DNA of 64,000 nt from Nigrospora sphaerica (taxonomy: Eukaryota; Ascomycota; Sordariomycetes; Amphisphaeriales; Apiosporaceae): contig JAGVVL010000018.1 in the NCBI GenBank assembly GCA_018287875.1, forward strand, positions 186,001-250,000, read 5' to 3'. The stretch's first letter is position 1, and each line of letters starts with the position of its first letter. A program made the translations under genes and the position numbers. The notes under the pieces are model-generated. The model worked only from the letters and a program-made list of their open reading frames with translations, made no database searches and was not told the origin of the DNA. Positions 44,222 through 54,647 of the stretch are shown in pieces.

Positions 44222-44751
44222 AGTCGAGCGTAGATGCTGTTTAGTGTTAACTCCGGCGTTTCGATGTCCATGTCGTCTGTCTCTTCGTGGGCTCTGCTGC
44301 GGGCTCTGCCAGTGCTTCTAGTGCGGCAGCTGGTTGCTCGACGCTTCCGTAGCTGTACTGTCTGCCAGTCCTCGGCTGTTGGCTTAGGGGGTTCATGTGA
44401 GGGCAGTGCGAATCCCTTCGGTCTCGTGACATAAGCAGCCTTAGCGATCTGGACCTGCTCCTGGCGGACTGGACACTCCTTAGACCACGCAGTGTGTGGT
44501 CCTCGGCATGCTGGACAGCAATATCGGCTCTGGTTCTCCGTTTCCGGGCATTCTTTTTCCTCGTGCTTAGTCGAGGAGCAGAGCCCGCATCGTCGTGCAT
44601 AGCGGCAGACTCGGGCAATGTGTCCATATCGATAGCAGCGGTAACACTGCTTAAGCTGCGCTCCTTCAGCGAAAGGCTCGCATGGCCTCCTATTCCCCGG
44701 GTCAAGTTCTCTGCGCTTTCTATAGAAAGGGGGGGAATAGAAGGTTTGCAC
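44218..44751 (-). CDS. LINE ORF1: RNA-binding protein with zinc knuckles (C-terminal part)
   Basis: Cys/His clusters CYRCYRYGHIARVCRYARRC, CGLCSSTKHEEKECP and CCPACRGPHTAWSKECP form Gag-like CCHC knuckles, usual at the end of ORF1 in Tad1-type LINEs. A basic C-terminus follows. The N-terminal part upstream (to about 45,200) is in other frames and is only partly readable. The stop codon overlaps the start region of ORF2 (44221). Confidence 0.8.
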   Translation of the reverse strand: MQTFYSPPFYRKRRELDPGNRRPCEPFAEGAQLKQCYRCYRYGHIARVCRYARRCGLCSSTKHEEKECPETENQSRYCCPACRGPHTAWSKECPVRQEQVQIAKAAYVTRPKGFALPSHEPPKPTAEDWQTVQLRKRRATSCRTRSTGRARSRAHEETDDMDIETPELTLNSIYARL

Positions 44752-45728
44752 CTTAAGCAGCCCGCAAGGGCATATCCCTCTTTAGGACCACCGACATGCG
44801 CATCCGTCCTCTCGAGCCATAGCACGACCTCCTCGACCTGCAGCCTCCCAGGATAGCACCTGCGCCAGCGACACTCCGACAGAGAAGATGCCCTTTGGCA
44901 CAATCGAAGGCAGCCCGTCTCATCCTTGTCTCCAGGTCCCTGGGCTGGCCTAATCCAGCTGTTCATCCCCTTCCACGGCAAGTCCTCGAACCGGTTCTAT
45001 CTCTGGTCGACCCTAGTGCGAGTAGGGGACGTAGGGGCTACCCTGTTCTTCTGCCGGTCCCGCGGTTGTCGTGCTATGCTACGGCCCACCGGTGTCCTAG
45101 GGTGGCGAGCCCTGGACCGGCTTCCTGTTGCTCGCCGCCATCTCTGCCGGCGAGCCGACTATGTCTTGCTGTAGGCCTTCGGTAAGGGGTACCACCACGC
45201 CGGTATAGTACCCTGTAAGGCCTCGACTAACCTGCCCTGATCCACTATATGTTCGTCTCCGGAGCGGTGCGCTGTCACCTTAAAGGGCGACACGGGCGGC
45301 CAGCTGTAGCCACTATTGCTTTAACGACTCCGTCCCCGTGTTCTTAACAACTTCCATTACTCCGTACGCACGTCTACTTAGGTATTCGTTCGATGCCCTC
45401 GCAGCTGTTCGCTGCAAGCCGTCTCAGAGCTCGGCAGGGCCGAGGGTGTCCTGTCGTCGCTTCGAGAACCGAGTCGACGTCGGATGGTTTTTCTACCCAA
45501 ATCCCTCTATAGAGACGAGGGCCTTCGCTGCGCGGTCGATTTGTCGTCGATTCGGCGTCGCGTGGTGTCGATTTTCGAGGCTGCTTGCTACGTTTGGCGG
45601 GGGCGAAAAGTTTTCGGTCGTGCGACGCCCGAAAATCCCGCATCACAGATCGTATCAGCAAAACTCCAGAGCAGCGACATAGCGACGCAGCAATAGCGCC
45701 TCGCTGCACTTTCGTGCAGAATGCGTCT

Positions 45729-46559
45729 CTACATCGGCTCTTCCTCAGTCAATTGACCCAGGAAGATTTCCAGCCGGCGCCGCGGGGAGGCTGTAGAGTC
45801 CGACTTCGCCAGCCGGGTACGGGGATTGAGTAAGTAGTCTTTCTCTTCGGTTCTGAGTATCGCAAGCCTCCTCAAATATGTGGTCTCATCCATCGTATCC
45901 CGGACCCTACGCAGCGACCTCTCGAAGTCGGGCTTTCGAGAAGGTCTCCCCAGCGGCGAGGTCCCGGACACGAAGGCGAGCTCTGCACCGTACTTTGTCC
46001 TCCAACGGGCACTTCTGTCTCGTTCCATGCCAAACCACTGATCATAAGTCCGTTCTCTCGCGGCTGCGAAGACGGCGTCCTGGGCGTTGGTAATGACAGC
46101 CCCGCCAACACCGCGCTCTCGCGCTGCCTGGACCTCGTCGATGATTTTGTTGATGACTTCGTCATGCTTGGCCCTCGCGGTGAGGCCTTTCACAAGCTTC
46201 TCCTTGTTGTAATTGGCGTTGTTAAAGCCACCATCAAAGATGCGCCGGGCAGCCTCGTCGACTGTGAGGCCTTCCACATTGGGATGGGCATAGCCGGGCT
46301 TCTTCTGGTAGGCCTCGTTGAAGAACTCGTCGAAGGTACAGGGCTTTCGCACATTGGGAGAGCTGGGGTAAAAAGAGAAGCAACCCGGAGCGATGGTGTT
46401 GGTCGGGCCTCGATAGTCCGGCGTTCCCTCCCACTCGGCGAGATAGGCATGATAGAAGAAGAGGGCCTCGTAAGGACCGGTGTACAATGAGGCGAGAGCA
46501 GTTTGGACTGTGCAAAGCGAAAGCACCAGGGCTTGGAATACAGTAATGTTAGGCTTCAT
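45729..46559 (-). CDS. Secreted protein with LINE-derived C-terminus (276 aa)
   Basis: Starts at 46559 with a signal peptide (MKPNITVFQALVLSLCTVQT..A). The mature part begins SLYTGPYEALFFYHAYLAEWEG and has two Cys (GC.., KPC) and a helical, charged second half. No family is recognised. At 45,815-45,827 the frame enters the LINE target duplication; the last 29 residues (LAKSDSTASPRRR...) are read from LINE 5' sequence to a stop at 45731-45729. The original end is severed and lies on the far side of the LINE (40828-40755). The present gene is therefore a host-LINE chimera whose transcript would end inside the element. Whether it is still made is unknown. Confidence 0.72.
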   Translation of the reverse strand: MKPNITVFQALVLSLCTVQTALASLYTGPYEALFFYHAYLAEWEGTPDYRGPTNTIAPGCFSFYPSSPNVRKPCTFDEFFNEAYQKKPGYAHPNVEGLTVDEAARRIFDGGFNNANYNKEKLVKGLTARAKHDEVINKIIDEVQAARERGVGGAVITNAQDAVFAAARERTYDQWFGMERDRSARWRTKYGAELAFVSGTSPLGRPSRKPDFERSLRRVRDTMDETTYLRRLAILRTEEKDYLLNPRTRLAKSDSTASPRRRLEIFLGQLTEEEPM

Positions 46560-48660
46560 GATCAGTCCAAGCGATTGGCGCTGCAGAGGCCTGGTATAGG
46601 GCTGTTGTTGCAAAGGAGGGCAGGCTCACACCTTTATACTTTTCGCTCGCCTCTTTTGAGCCAGCATGCAGGCAGGCTTAACGGAAGGGAACCTATATAG
46701 CGCTCATTTCGGGCTATATCCGCCGACATCTCGGTAAAGCAACGGACGGTTCCCGACGCGGCATCTTGCCAGATGAAGCACGAGGGCTTTGCTAACCGAC
46801 TTAACCCCTTTATCTGTCGAGCATTCGAGGTCCCCGCCTTGTTTTGCGCGCAGTCATCCATGGTCTCGTCCCGAACGGCCTTTAGCCCTGCATCTTCGTA
46901 CCCCAAACCAGCGTAGACCGGGGATGGGCCGCTTTAGACCCTGACCAATTGTCCACCTGATCAGAGACTATCCACTCTCGTGCTGCGTATGCTCTTGCCG
47001 AGATTTGACATACACCGTGCCTGTGTTTTTATCGAATTCAGCCGGCGTGCCTGGGGACGAGTGGAGCCATGTTCAACGGGCCGAGATGCCGTTTTCGCCA
47101 ACCCGTAAAACCCTGCATGGCGACAGGCGCCAGAATAACTTTGGATATCCTTAAGCGCCCAATGCTGGTCGTACTAGAGATTAGACGAACTCTCGTGTAT
47201 AGGACGCCCATATTTAGTGCACTATTGACGGTTGGCACCTTCCTGGCTTGTTAGCTGACCCACTGATACGAGCCACTAGACCTAGGCAGGCAGATGGACC
47301 CTTTTGAAAGAAATGCACCTGTCCTTGTCTGTAATAAGCCTTGACGGCTGCAGCTTAGGTTATTCCCAGTGTGGTAGGTCGAACCTCCCAGCTCCATCGT
47401 ACTTGCTGTCGCACGGGATCGGTTCGGTTGACAGGCACGGCCGGTGTAGGGGGTCATGCAAAAGGGGGACCGAGCCGAAACCATAGACAAGGGCGCGTGC
47501 ATGCGGCCCGATTGCCTGCGAGCCATCCCCGGTCGTGTTGTCTCTGGCACGCGCCACATTATCGCCGAGGATCCTTGCCCTGCCTCGGCGCGACGAGAAC
47601 CAGGGTCCGGGCCGGGGATGCAAAAACTATGCGGATGCGGAAATGATAGCCCATCAGAGCCATGGCTCATTAGCTAACTGCTTAGGGAACCAGCCGGTCG
47701 GGACGCGGTTGGGCCCACGTCATTTCGCTTGTCCCCAAGCATGCATCTAAGCGGGGACCCCAGGTTGAACCACTAAACCCTATTGATGGCCAGCCGGAGC
47801 TATTGTATAAGCAATTCGGCGGATCCTGCCTAAAAATTTGTAAACCCCATTGTGGCATCCGGTGTTATTGTACTTATATAGTCCTCCAATAACATGGACG
47901 CGGGAAGCGGCCCTACGCTGGCCGGGACCCATGACCCCTTGTCCTCTGGATGCATATCCATCGAAAACATCCCATGCGACATTCATGCCTGATAGAATGG
48001 TATGCGTGCTATAAGATGAAGGTGGATAGGATGGCCTAAACGAGCGGCAACAAAGGCTTCACTAAGCGGGCGTCAAGGTTTTATTAAGTAAGGCAAGGGG
48101 CTAAAAAACTGTCAGAATAACCCGTATAAGTGTCTTTCCCTACTTATCGTCTATTGATAGCCCTTTTCTCCCGCTACATGCTGCCCAACGGCTTTGATAC
48201 GCTGCAGAGATATCCTGCCTCGACTACACTAGGTTCTTGCTCACCTGCGAGTGTGCCGAGATGGTTCGATTTACTATGCAAGCTGCCCTTATAGTCGCAT
48301 AGTTCGCAATTTTCGTCCATTCCGCAACTCTACCTTTGAACCGCTTCTCGTCTTTCCAAGCCCCTTCCCCTTAGACGTACAACGTATCCCATTACGCTCG
48401 ATCAGCCGTCTTAGATAACAGCGCTTCTCCTTTAAGGAAAGCAGCCAGCTCTTCGGACATCCAAATAGCTCGCCAGATTGTTAAGGACGCCATCGCTAAA
48501 GCTTCAGTTTTTAACAAAGAACGTTTGGAAAATCTTACCCTAACCCCGTAAGTCGCGTGTTGGCCTACTTCGTAGAAACACTTTGTTCTTAACCACAGTT
48601 TTTAGTCACGGTCGCGGTCCATTATCCAAACTCCGGCGTTCGGAAGTGTCACCGCTTCTT
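46560..48660. other. No gene recognised
   Basis: About 2.1 kb. Frames are short and without motif. The last few hundred bases may contain decayed N-terminal sequence of the GH55-type gene that follows. Confidence 0.45.
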
Positions 48661-51639
48661 ACGGTGACCCCCGAGATTGTATCGGCGGCTGCACTTCTGG
48701 CCGAAGCGGACGCGTAGGATGAGAGTTTTGGAAACAGCACCAAGCGATCATTGCATGCCCGGGGATCCTACTGGATGGAAACAATCGCTCGTAAAGGCAG
48801 TGTTCCGTGGGGCAGCGATCCTAACTACCGGGTATGGTTAATTTCCATAACGAAACGTTGTTTTCTTTTTTTGGGGGGGGACGTGAGGCTAACCGCGCAT
48901 GTGTGGTACTGCGGCTACAGGTTTTCTGTAACGTCAAAGACTATGGGGCCAGAGGTGATGGTCGCACAGACGACACTGCCGCCATCATGAAGGCCATGAC
49001 CGAGGGCAAGCGGTGCGGCGAGAAATGCAATGGGTTTACGACGAAAAATGCCATTGTGTATTTCCCCCCCAGCACCTATCTTGTCTCCAGCACTATCGAC
49101 GTCTATTTCGGAACCCTGGTCATCGGTGATGCTGAAGATCGCCCCATTATTAAGGCCGCGGCCAGTTTCGTCGGTCTTAGTGTTCTTTCAACGGATAAGT
49201 GTGTATTTCCATCCCATCATGTATATAACAGAACGCATTTTTCTAACACGTGGTGCTCTTCAGATACGCTGGCGGTGTGGGAACCGACGGTAACGACAAC
49301 GAATGGTACGTCAAAACTGCCAGTTTCTACCGGCAAATTCGGAACTTGATTATCGACATCACCTCGACGGACCCCAACGCGTACGTCTGCGCTCTTCACT
49401 ACCAGGTCGCCCAAGCCACGAGTATCCAGTACCTAGATTTGGTCGCTAAAAGCGGCACCACCTAACAGGGCATCTATGCCGAGAACGGCAGTGGTGGCCA
49501 CATGTCCGACATCATCTTCAAGGGTGGAAACTTTGGCTTTTGTAAGTGCGCGTTATATAACCGCTTGTTGTCGGCTAACCCTTTTCTTAGATGGTGGCGC
49601 CCAGTAGTTTACGGCACAGCGTATACACTTTATCGGCTGCAAAACAGCGGTGCAGCTCATTTAGGACTGGGGCTGGGTGAGTCTCGTCTTCTAAGCTGAT
49701 ATTGTGCGACCTGGTCCGCTAATCCGAAATATGTAGCTGTGGAAGGAGATCAGCATCCAGGACTCGGACGTGGGGTTCCGTCTTCTCGGTGAGGGGGGTT
49801 CGGAGACCATTGGATCCGTAACCATTATGGATTCCGTCTTCACGAATGTTGATACTGGCGTCATTGTAGCGCCAGCCTCGGAAAAGCCCGGAGCGGGTTC
49901 CACGGGCATCGTGCTGGATAATGTCAGGTTCACCAGCGGCGCGGCCCTTGTTAAGGACAGCGCCGGTGCCACGCTCCTCGGCGCACAGAATGCCGACAGC
50001 TGGACCCTGGGCCCGAAATACAGCGCTGGATATAGGGGCTGGGCCAAAGGTGATAACACACCGTATGTCAGGGACGCTAGCACTCTCCTTGGCGATGCCT
50101 GGGGTGGTCTTCCTAACAAGCCTTACTTTGAGCGTCCCAGGCCGACATACGGGGGGTTTTCGGCGGGAGATTTTGTCTATCTAAAGGACTACGCCTTAGG
50201 TGAGTTCGCACAACTACTAGCGCGGACCCAAACTAACGTGTGGTTTAGGAGACGGTGTGTCGGATGACACAGCAGGTATCCAAAGAGCGTTGAAGGAGAA
50301 CGCTGGCCGCAAGATCATCTTTGCCGATGCCGGCACTTACCTCGTCATGGATACCATTTTTATTCCACCTGGCACGCGCATTGTCGGTGAGACATGGATG
50401 CAGTTTGCAGCTGTTGGTGATCGGTTTTCCAATATTAAGTGAGTTACCGACTTTTTACCAGCTCCGAAATCCAGGGGGATGGACTTTAACTAATACCTCT
50501 GAAAGTAATCCACGTGTTATACTGCAGGTCGGAGAGGAGGGTGCCGTGGGTGACGTGGAAATCCAAGATCTCATGTTCACTACAAAGGGCGCCACTGCGG
50601 GTGCCGTTTTGTTGGAATGGAACATCTAAGCTGCGTCACCTGGAAGTGCAGGCATATGGGGTGAGTTTTGCATACAAGACACGAGATAATTTTACAAGGA
50701 GATAATTCACTGACGGTTTCACAGACTCTCATGTGCGCATTGGCGGTGCGCTTAGAACGGATCTCACGCCTGCCGAATGCCCTGCCCTTACGAACGGCGA
50801 GGTCAGGTCGGGGTGCATTGCAGCTACCATGATGATGCATATCACGCGAGAGGCATCTGGCTACTTCGAAAACATGTGGTTATGGGTTGCCGACCATATA
50901 GTTAAGTGAGTAAAGCCCCCTAATGACCAGTGTAGAATGAAGCAACTGACCATCACTACAGTGATCCCGATTTGGAGAGCGATAACAATGAAATGGTATG
51001 TATTGGGATTTCCCGCAGCCTGATCCCCTCTAACATGAGCTTGATAGACCCAAATTTCAGTCTATGTCGCCCGTGGGCTGTTAATCGAGAGCCAGAACGC
51101 TGTCTGGCTATATGGCACTGCTTCGGAGCACGCCACATTATACCAGTACAGCTTCTATGGCGCCACCAATGTACTTGCGGGCTTGGTCCAGACTGAAACA
51201 CCGTATTACCAACCTACCCCGCGGGCTCCCATCCCCTTCGAGAACACTGTTGGCATGTTTTTCGGCGATACCGACTTCGACTGTGGGAAAGTCGAATTCG
51301 ACGGGTGCGACTCCTCCTAGGGTCTCGTACTCGACGGATGCAAAGACGTATATATTCCGTCGGCAGGTATTTACTCGTGGTTTAGCACGTACTCTCAAAG
51401 CTGCAGTGAGTTACCCCCACACTATGAAGTCGTTACGTGGCCTTACTGATCCGTTTTGTCTGCAGTCGACGGCCACGAATGCTAGAAAGCCTTAGTTTAT
51501 CTTGGCAAGAATGACAAGAACCTTAGGATTCAAAACCTAATCACTATAGGCGCTGCTAACTCGGTTATTTACGATAAAGGCGCCCAGACCGTGGGTGCCC
51601 TGGATAACCTGGCGGTGGAGGCGCATCCAGCTTGGTCTC
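48661..51639 (+). pseudogene. GH55-type exo-beta-1,3-glucanase, 5' part, broken by stops and by a Copia insertion
   Basis: Reads TPEIVSAAALLAEADA, stop 48715, then SYWMETIARKGSVPWGSDPNY. A 92-bp intron (GTATGG donor at about 48830) leads to the first pectate-lyase-like repeat (NVKDYGARGDGRTDDTAAI, FPPSTYLVSS, ENGSGGHMSDIIFKGGNFG). The second repeat starts at about 50,170 (FVYLKDYALG, then DGVSDDTAGI after an intron), followed by EIQDLMFTTKGATAGAVLLEWN, MMMHITREASGYFENMWLWVADH and WLYGTASEHATLYQY. Two such beta-helix repeats define GH55, whose members release glucose from beta-1,3-glucan. In-frame stops include 48715, 49463, 49605, 49662, 50627, 51318 and 51483. Most are explained by Q or W codons changed by one transition. 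The Copia element interrupts at 51639; the 3' part is at 59179-60416. Confidence 0.85.
51635..51639. repeat. Copia target-site duplication GTCTC
   Basis: GTCTC before the 5' LTR and again at 59174-59178 after the 3' LTR. The two host halves continue across it in frame (AHPAWS to ITIFDALPIVSG). Confidence 0.88.
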
Positions 51640-51829
51640 TGTCGCGAGACGAGCCTATTGTCACTAACAAGCCTACCAGGTCACGTGACTTTATGTAAGC
51701 TCAAGAGCCTAGCCTGTCAGGCAGGCTACGGAACTACTATATCTACGTCTGGATCCTCAGATAGTTTTCCTTTGTTTTTCCTAATAGAACAACTAGAATC
51801 TCGTTCCTCACGTCCCCTGAAGTGCGACA
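51640..51829 (+). repeat. 5' LTR of Copia element (190 bp)
   Basis: TG...CA ends; same length as, and apparently identical to, 58984-59173. Confidence 0.92.
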
Positions 51830-51979
51830 GTTATGAGCCCGGACTTTACTTGCGTCTCTCAACGCACTTAAAACGCTGCACAAGTCTCAGGATCGTGAGG
51901 ACTCTCTTCAAACCCCATTTCCATCCATCCATCCATTTACTCGCAGCTGAGACCAGCCTCACTGCGAACCCTGTTCAAC

Positions 51980-52654
51980 ATGTCCGACCAAACGCTCACG
52001 AAGGTCCTGCTCGTCAGCAAGTACGACTGGCCTGATTGGTACAACTCGCTTCGGAGAGGAGCTGAAGATCGACGTATCTGGGATTACATCAACCCAGACG
52101 CGGAGCCTAACAGCTACATCAACACTCCCCCAGAAAGGCCAGTCTACCAGGAGCCTCAAGGAGCGAATTCAGACTCTCCGACTGCACTGGACGCAGCAGA
52201 GAGGCGCTTTCAACGAGAACTGCGAACCTTTGCCGCCGACACAAGCACTTGGAACACTCTCAACAACCATTATCTGTTTCTGACCGAATGGGTCAAGCAG
52301 ACGGTCAAAAAGGAGTATCTCACGGCAGCTTACGGACGCATCGAAGCCCAGGAGAAGAAACTCGAGCTTGTCAGAATGGCTACCGATGCCACCGCTGCTA
52401 TTGAGAGTGGAACGACCACGACTGTCGAGCGAAGCAAGACCAACACGCTCCAGAAGCTTCTTAAGGAACTAAGGAAGCAGTATCAGCCGGCGGACTCCTC
52501 TGTCCTCTCCGCAATACAAGAACGCTACCAGCGAGTCCTGACAAGCGCGTCAAAAGGGGAATCTCTCCAGAAGCCTGGCACGCCGAGTTCACCGCTATTC
52601 ACGCTCTCGCCGATGCCCATGGGATCCCTGAAGTGCAAGGCGCACTTTCAATAA
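51980..52654 (+). CDS. Copia Gag N-terminal part
   Basis: Starts MSDQTLTKVLLVSKYDWPDWYNSL, the usual opening of Copia capsid proteins (W..W near the start). It continues with helical segments (FLTEWVKQTVKKEYLTAAY, NTLQKLLKELRKQYQP). The frame ends at 52654 and continues after a shift near 52,630 in the next frame (MQGALSIKAFLKAVRERMAPQ). Gag packages the element RNA. Confidence 0.82.
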   Translation: MSDQTLTKVLLVSKYDWPDWYNSLRRGAEDRRIWDYINPDAEPNSYINTPPERPVYQEPQGANSDSPTALDAAERRFQRELRTFAADTSTWNTLNNHYLFLTEWVKQTVKKEYLTAAYGRIEAQEKKLELVRMATDATAAIESGTTTTVERSKTNTLQKLLKELRKQYQPADSSVLSAIQERYQRVLTSASKGESLQKPGTPSSPLFTLSPMPMGSLKCKAHFQ

Positions 52655-53769
52655 AGGCGTTTCTAAAGGCAGTTCGTGAGCGCATGGCTCCACAATGGGC
52701 TCAGATTCAATTGGACGATATCCTCAAAGCCGAAGTGACGGGAAAGGAACTACTCACGCTAACTCAGCTGAGCTCCATCTTTCTTGAGCAGGTGACTTCT
52801 TCTAGCACGCTAGACAGACGTCACAAGTCATTCGCCACGTTAGGAGATCAAGGAGAAGCCCATCAGACCACCTCACAGGCGAGAAAGCGGAAGAATGGCA
52901 CTTTACACGCCTGTCCCTGCCTGCCTCGCGGAGAGAAGCACCAATGGGAACCCAGGGTGTGCAGACGTCTCCAGTTTGCCCTGAATGGCTCTGCGGACCT
53001 CCTACCTAACGGAGTCAAGTTCCGAGGCCTCACCAACGCTAAGGCAAAGGAAATACGAGAAAGAGCCATGTCCAATCACTGGGGCACACTCCGCAAGCTC
53101 ATCGAGGGGAAGAAGCCGGGTGAGGAAGCAGGACAGACCACCTCTGAACCGTTCGTCGCGGTTACTATCGTCCCTGAGACCTTTCCCATGCCTGCCAACA
53201 TTAACCTGGCTGTTACCGCTCAAATCGGCCCGCACAACCTCTCACAGTCGACTGTCGTTGACAGTTGCGGTTCCTCGCACATTGTCAACTCTATGGAGCT
53301 ACTTGAGGAGGGAAGCTACACTCCTGCGCGTCCTGGATCAGTTGTGGAGGCAGGTTCGTCGGCCTTTTCCATCAAGGGATCAGGCATAAGGATCCTAAGG
53401 GGCTTACTGAATAGTCCCAAGGGTGGCAAGGTAGACCTGGTGCTACATGACGTGCAACTAGTCGAAGGATTCCACACCAACATCATCTCAGAGGCGAAAC
53501 TCCTGAAAGCAGGGATCTGGTACCATGGCAGAGAGTGCTCTCTACGCTATGGTGAGCACGGAGAAGGCGTCCTGGTGCGAAAGTTGGAAAGAGTAGGCAA
53601 CCTTACGTTCTTCGAATACAAGCCTCTTTACTCCTACTTCTCTTTCGCCTCTCAAGTCATCTCCGCACCGGCTGGGACAGTGAGAGCGTTTCCCGCTATA
53701 CGAAAAGCACCCACGGGTGAAGCTCAACAAACAAGACCAAGGATACGGATGGATTCTGAGGCACTCTAG
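52633..53769 (+). CDS. Copia Gag C-terminal part and aspartic protease (fragment)
   Basis: Continues Gag (LDDILKAEVTGKELLTLTQL), with a Cys/His cluster CPCLPRGEKHQWEPRVC at the knuckle position. The protease follows with STVVDSCGSSHIVNS; the usual Copia motif is DSG[CA]SSH, so the Gly and the following Cys appear swapped. Next is the pre-integrase region (VQLVEGFHTNIISEAKLLKAG). It ends at TAG 53767-53769; the integrase follows in other frames. Confidence 0.8.
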   Translation: MQGALSIKAFLKAVRERMAPQWAQIQLDDILKAEVTGKELLTLTQLSSIFLEQVTSSSTLDRRHKSFATLGDQGEAHQTTSQARKRKNGTLHACPCLPRGEKHQWEPRVCRRLQFALNGSADLLPNGVKFRGLTNAKAKEIRERAMSNHWGTLRKLIEGKKPGEEAGQTTSEPFVAVTIVPETFPMPANINLAVTAQIGPHNLSQSTVVDSCGSSHIVNSMELLEEGSYTPARPGSVVEAGSSAFSIKGSGIRILRGLLNSPKGGKVDLVLHDVQLVEGFHTNIISEAKLLKAGIWYHGRECSLRYGEHGEGVLVRKLERVGNLTFFEYKPLYSYFSFASQVISAPAGTVRAFPAIRKAPTGEAQQTRPRIRMDSEAL

Positions 53770-54545
53770 CATGCTAGGGCTGGACACCTAGGCCGAGATG
53801 CGCTCAGAAAACTCGCTGAGAGAGGACAGAATGTCGCTTTCAAAGGCGAGACGCTCACGGAGTGTGAGACTTGCAGACTTACGGACGCCAGACGACTTAT
53901 CAGTCGAATTCCAGCAGAAAGAGCCCCAAGACCATTCTTTAGGGTGCTCTGGGACCTATTTGACTATCCACGTGGGTATGATGGGTCTCGCTGGTTAATA
54001 GTCCTGAAGGATGATTACAGCGGAAAGCTTTGGTCGTTCACTTCGCCTACCAAGTCACACACGCAGCTATTTCGAATACTGCGAAGCTTCGAAAGGCATG
54101 TCCTCAGGCGCTACAACCTTCACATCGCAATCCTCAAGCACGACGGGGAGAAGGGGTGATAGCAATCCAGGGCATGACCGAATATGAGCGTTGGGCAGAG
54201 GAGGAAGGAATCGAACTGGAGATATCCCCTCCGAACACCCATGAGCCGAATGGGGGCTCAGAAAGAGCAGGTCAGGAGGTCATCAATAGGGCACTGAAGC
54301 TAAGGGAGCACGCCAAGCTACCCGAGGCGCTCTGGCCGGAAGCAACGAGAGCGGCAACGAAGCTCATCAACATGTGCCCATCACAGGCGCAACGCTTCCG
54401 AAGCCCAGATGAGGTGCTAGACTCCTGGTTTTTGCAGAATGAGGAGCGGTACAGCCCAGCTCAGGTGCGTGACATCCACGCAGACCTGCGGCCAGACTGG
54501 TCTGGGATATACGTGTTCGGCTGTAAAGCGTATGCGTTACACTAG
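53770..54545 (+). pseudogene. Copia integrase, frameshifted
   Basis: Read in several frames: GHLGRDALRKLAERG and CETC (zinc-binding part), LWDLFDYPRGYDGSRWLIVLKDDYSGKLW (first Asp region), HIAILKHDGEKG (second), and PPNTHEPNGGSERAGQEVI (catalytic Glu) to 54545. Shifts occur near 53,900 and 54,150 (the second next to a G run, AAGGGG). As read it cannot give one polypeptide. Confidence 0.8.
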
Positions 54546-54647
54546 AGACGAGCGGCTGGGCTGGACCGACGAGCGTTCAAAGTTCAACCAAGGGCTCAGA
54601 TCGGTTATCTAGTAGGTTACGCCGCTAGGAACATCTACAGGATCTGG

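Larger units (their letters stand above)
40842..45814 (-). mobile_element. Tad1-like LINE (non-LTR retrotransposon), near full length
   Basis: A 4973-bp element, minus strand, with a (TAA)n 3' tail (plus TTA repeats at about 40842-40866) and a 13-bp duplication GGGTACGGGGATT at 40829-40841 and 45815-45827. The order is 5' region, ORF1 with CCHC knuckles, ORF2 with APE endonuclease, RT and a C-terminal Cys motif. Frames are interrupted by a few stops and shifts, so the copy is inactive as read. The 5' 1.1 kb and the 3' 0.8 kb closely match the copy at 38350-40318, with visible differences mostly C/T or G/A. Confidence 0.88.

Noticed and set aside
39399..45185. Plus-strand frames at 39399-39689 and 44895-45185, nearly identical
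   Set aside because: They lie in the repeated LINE 5' region and only mirror the element on the minus strand.
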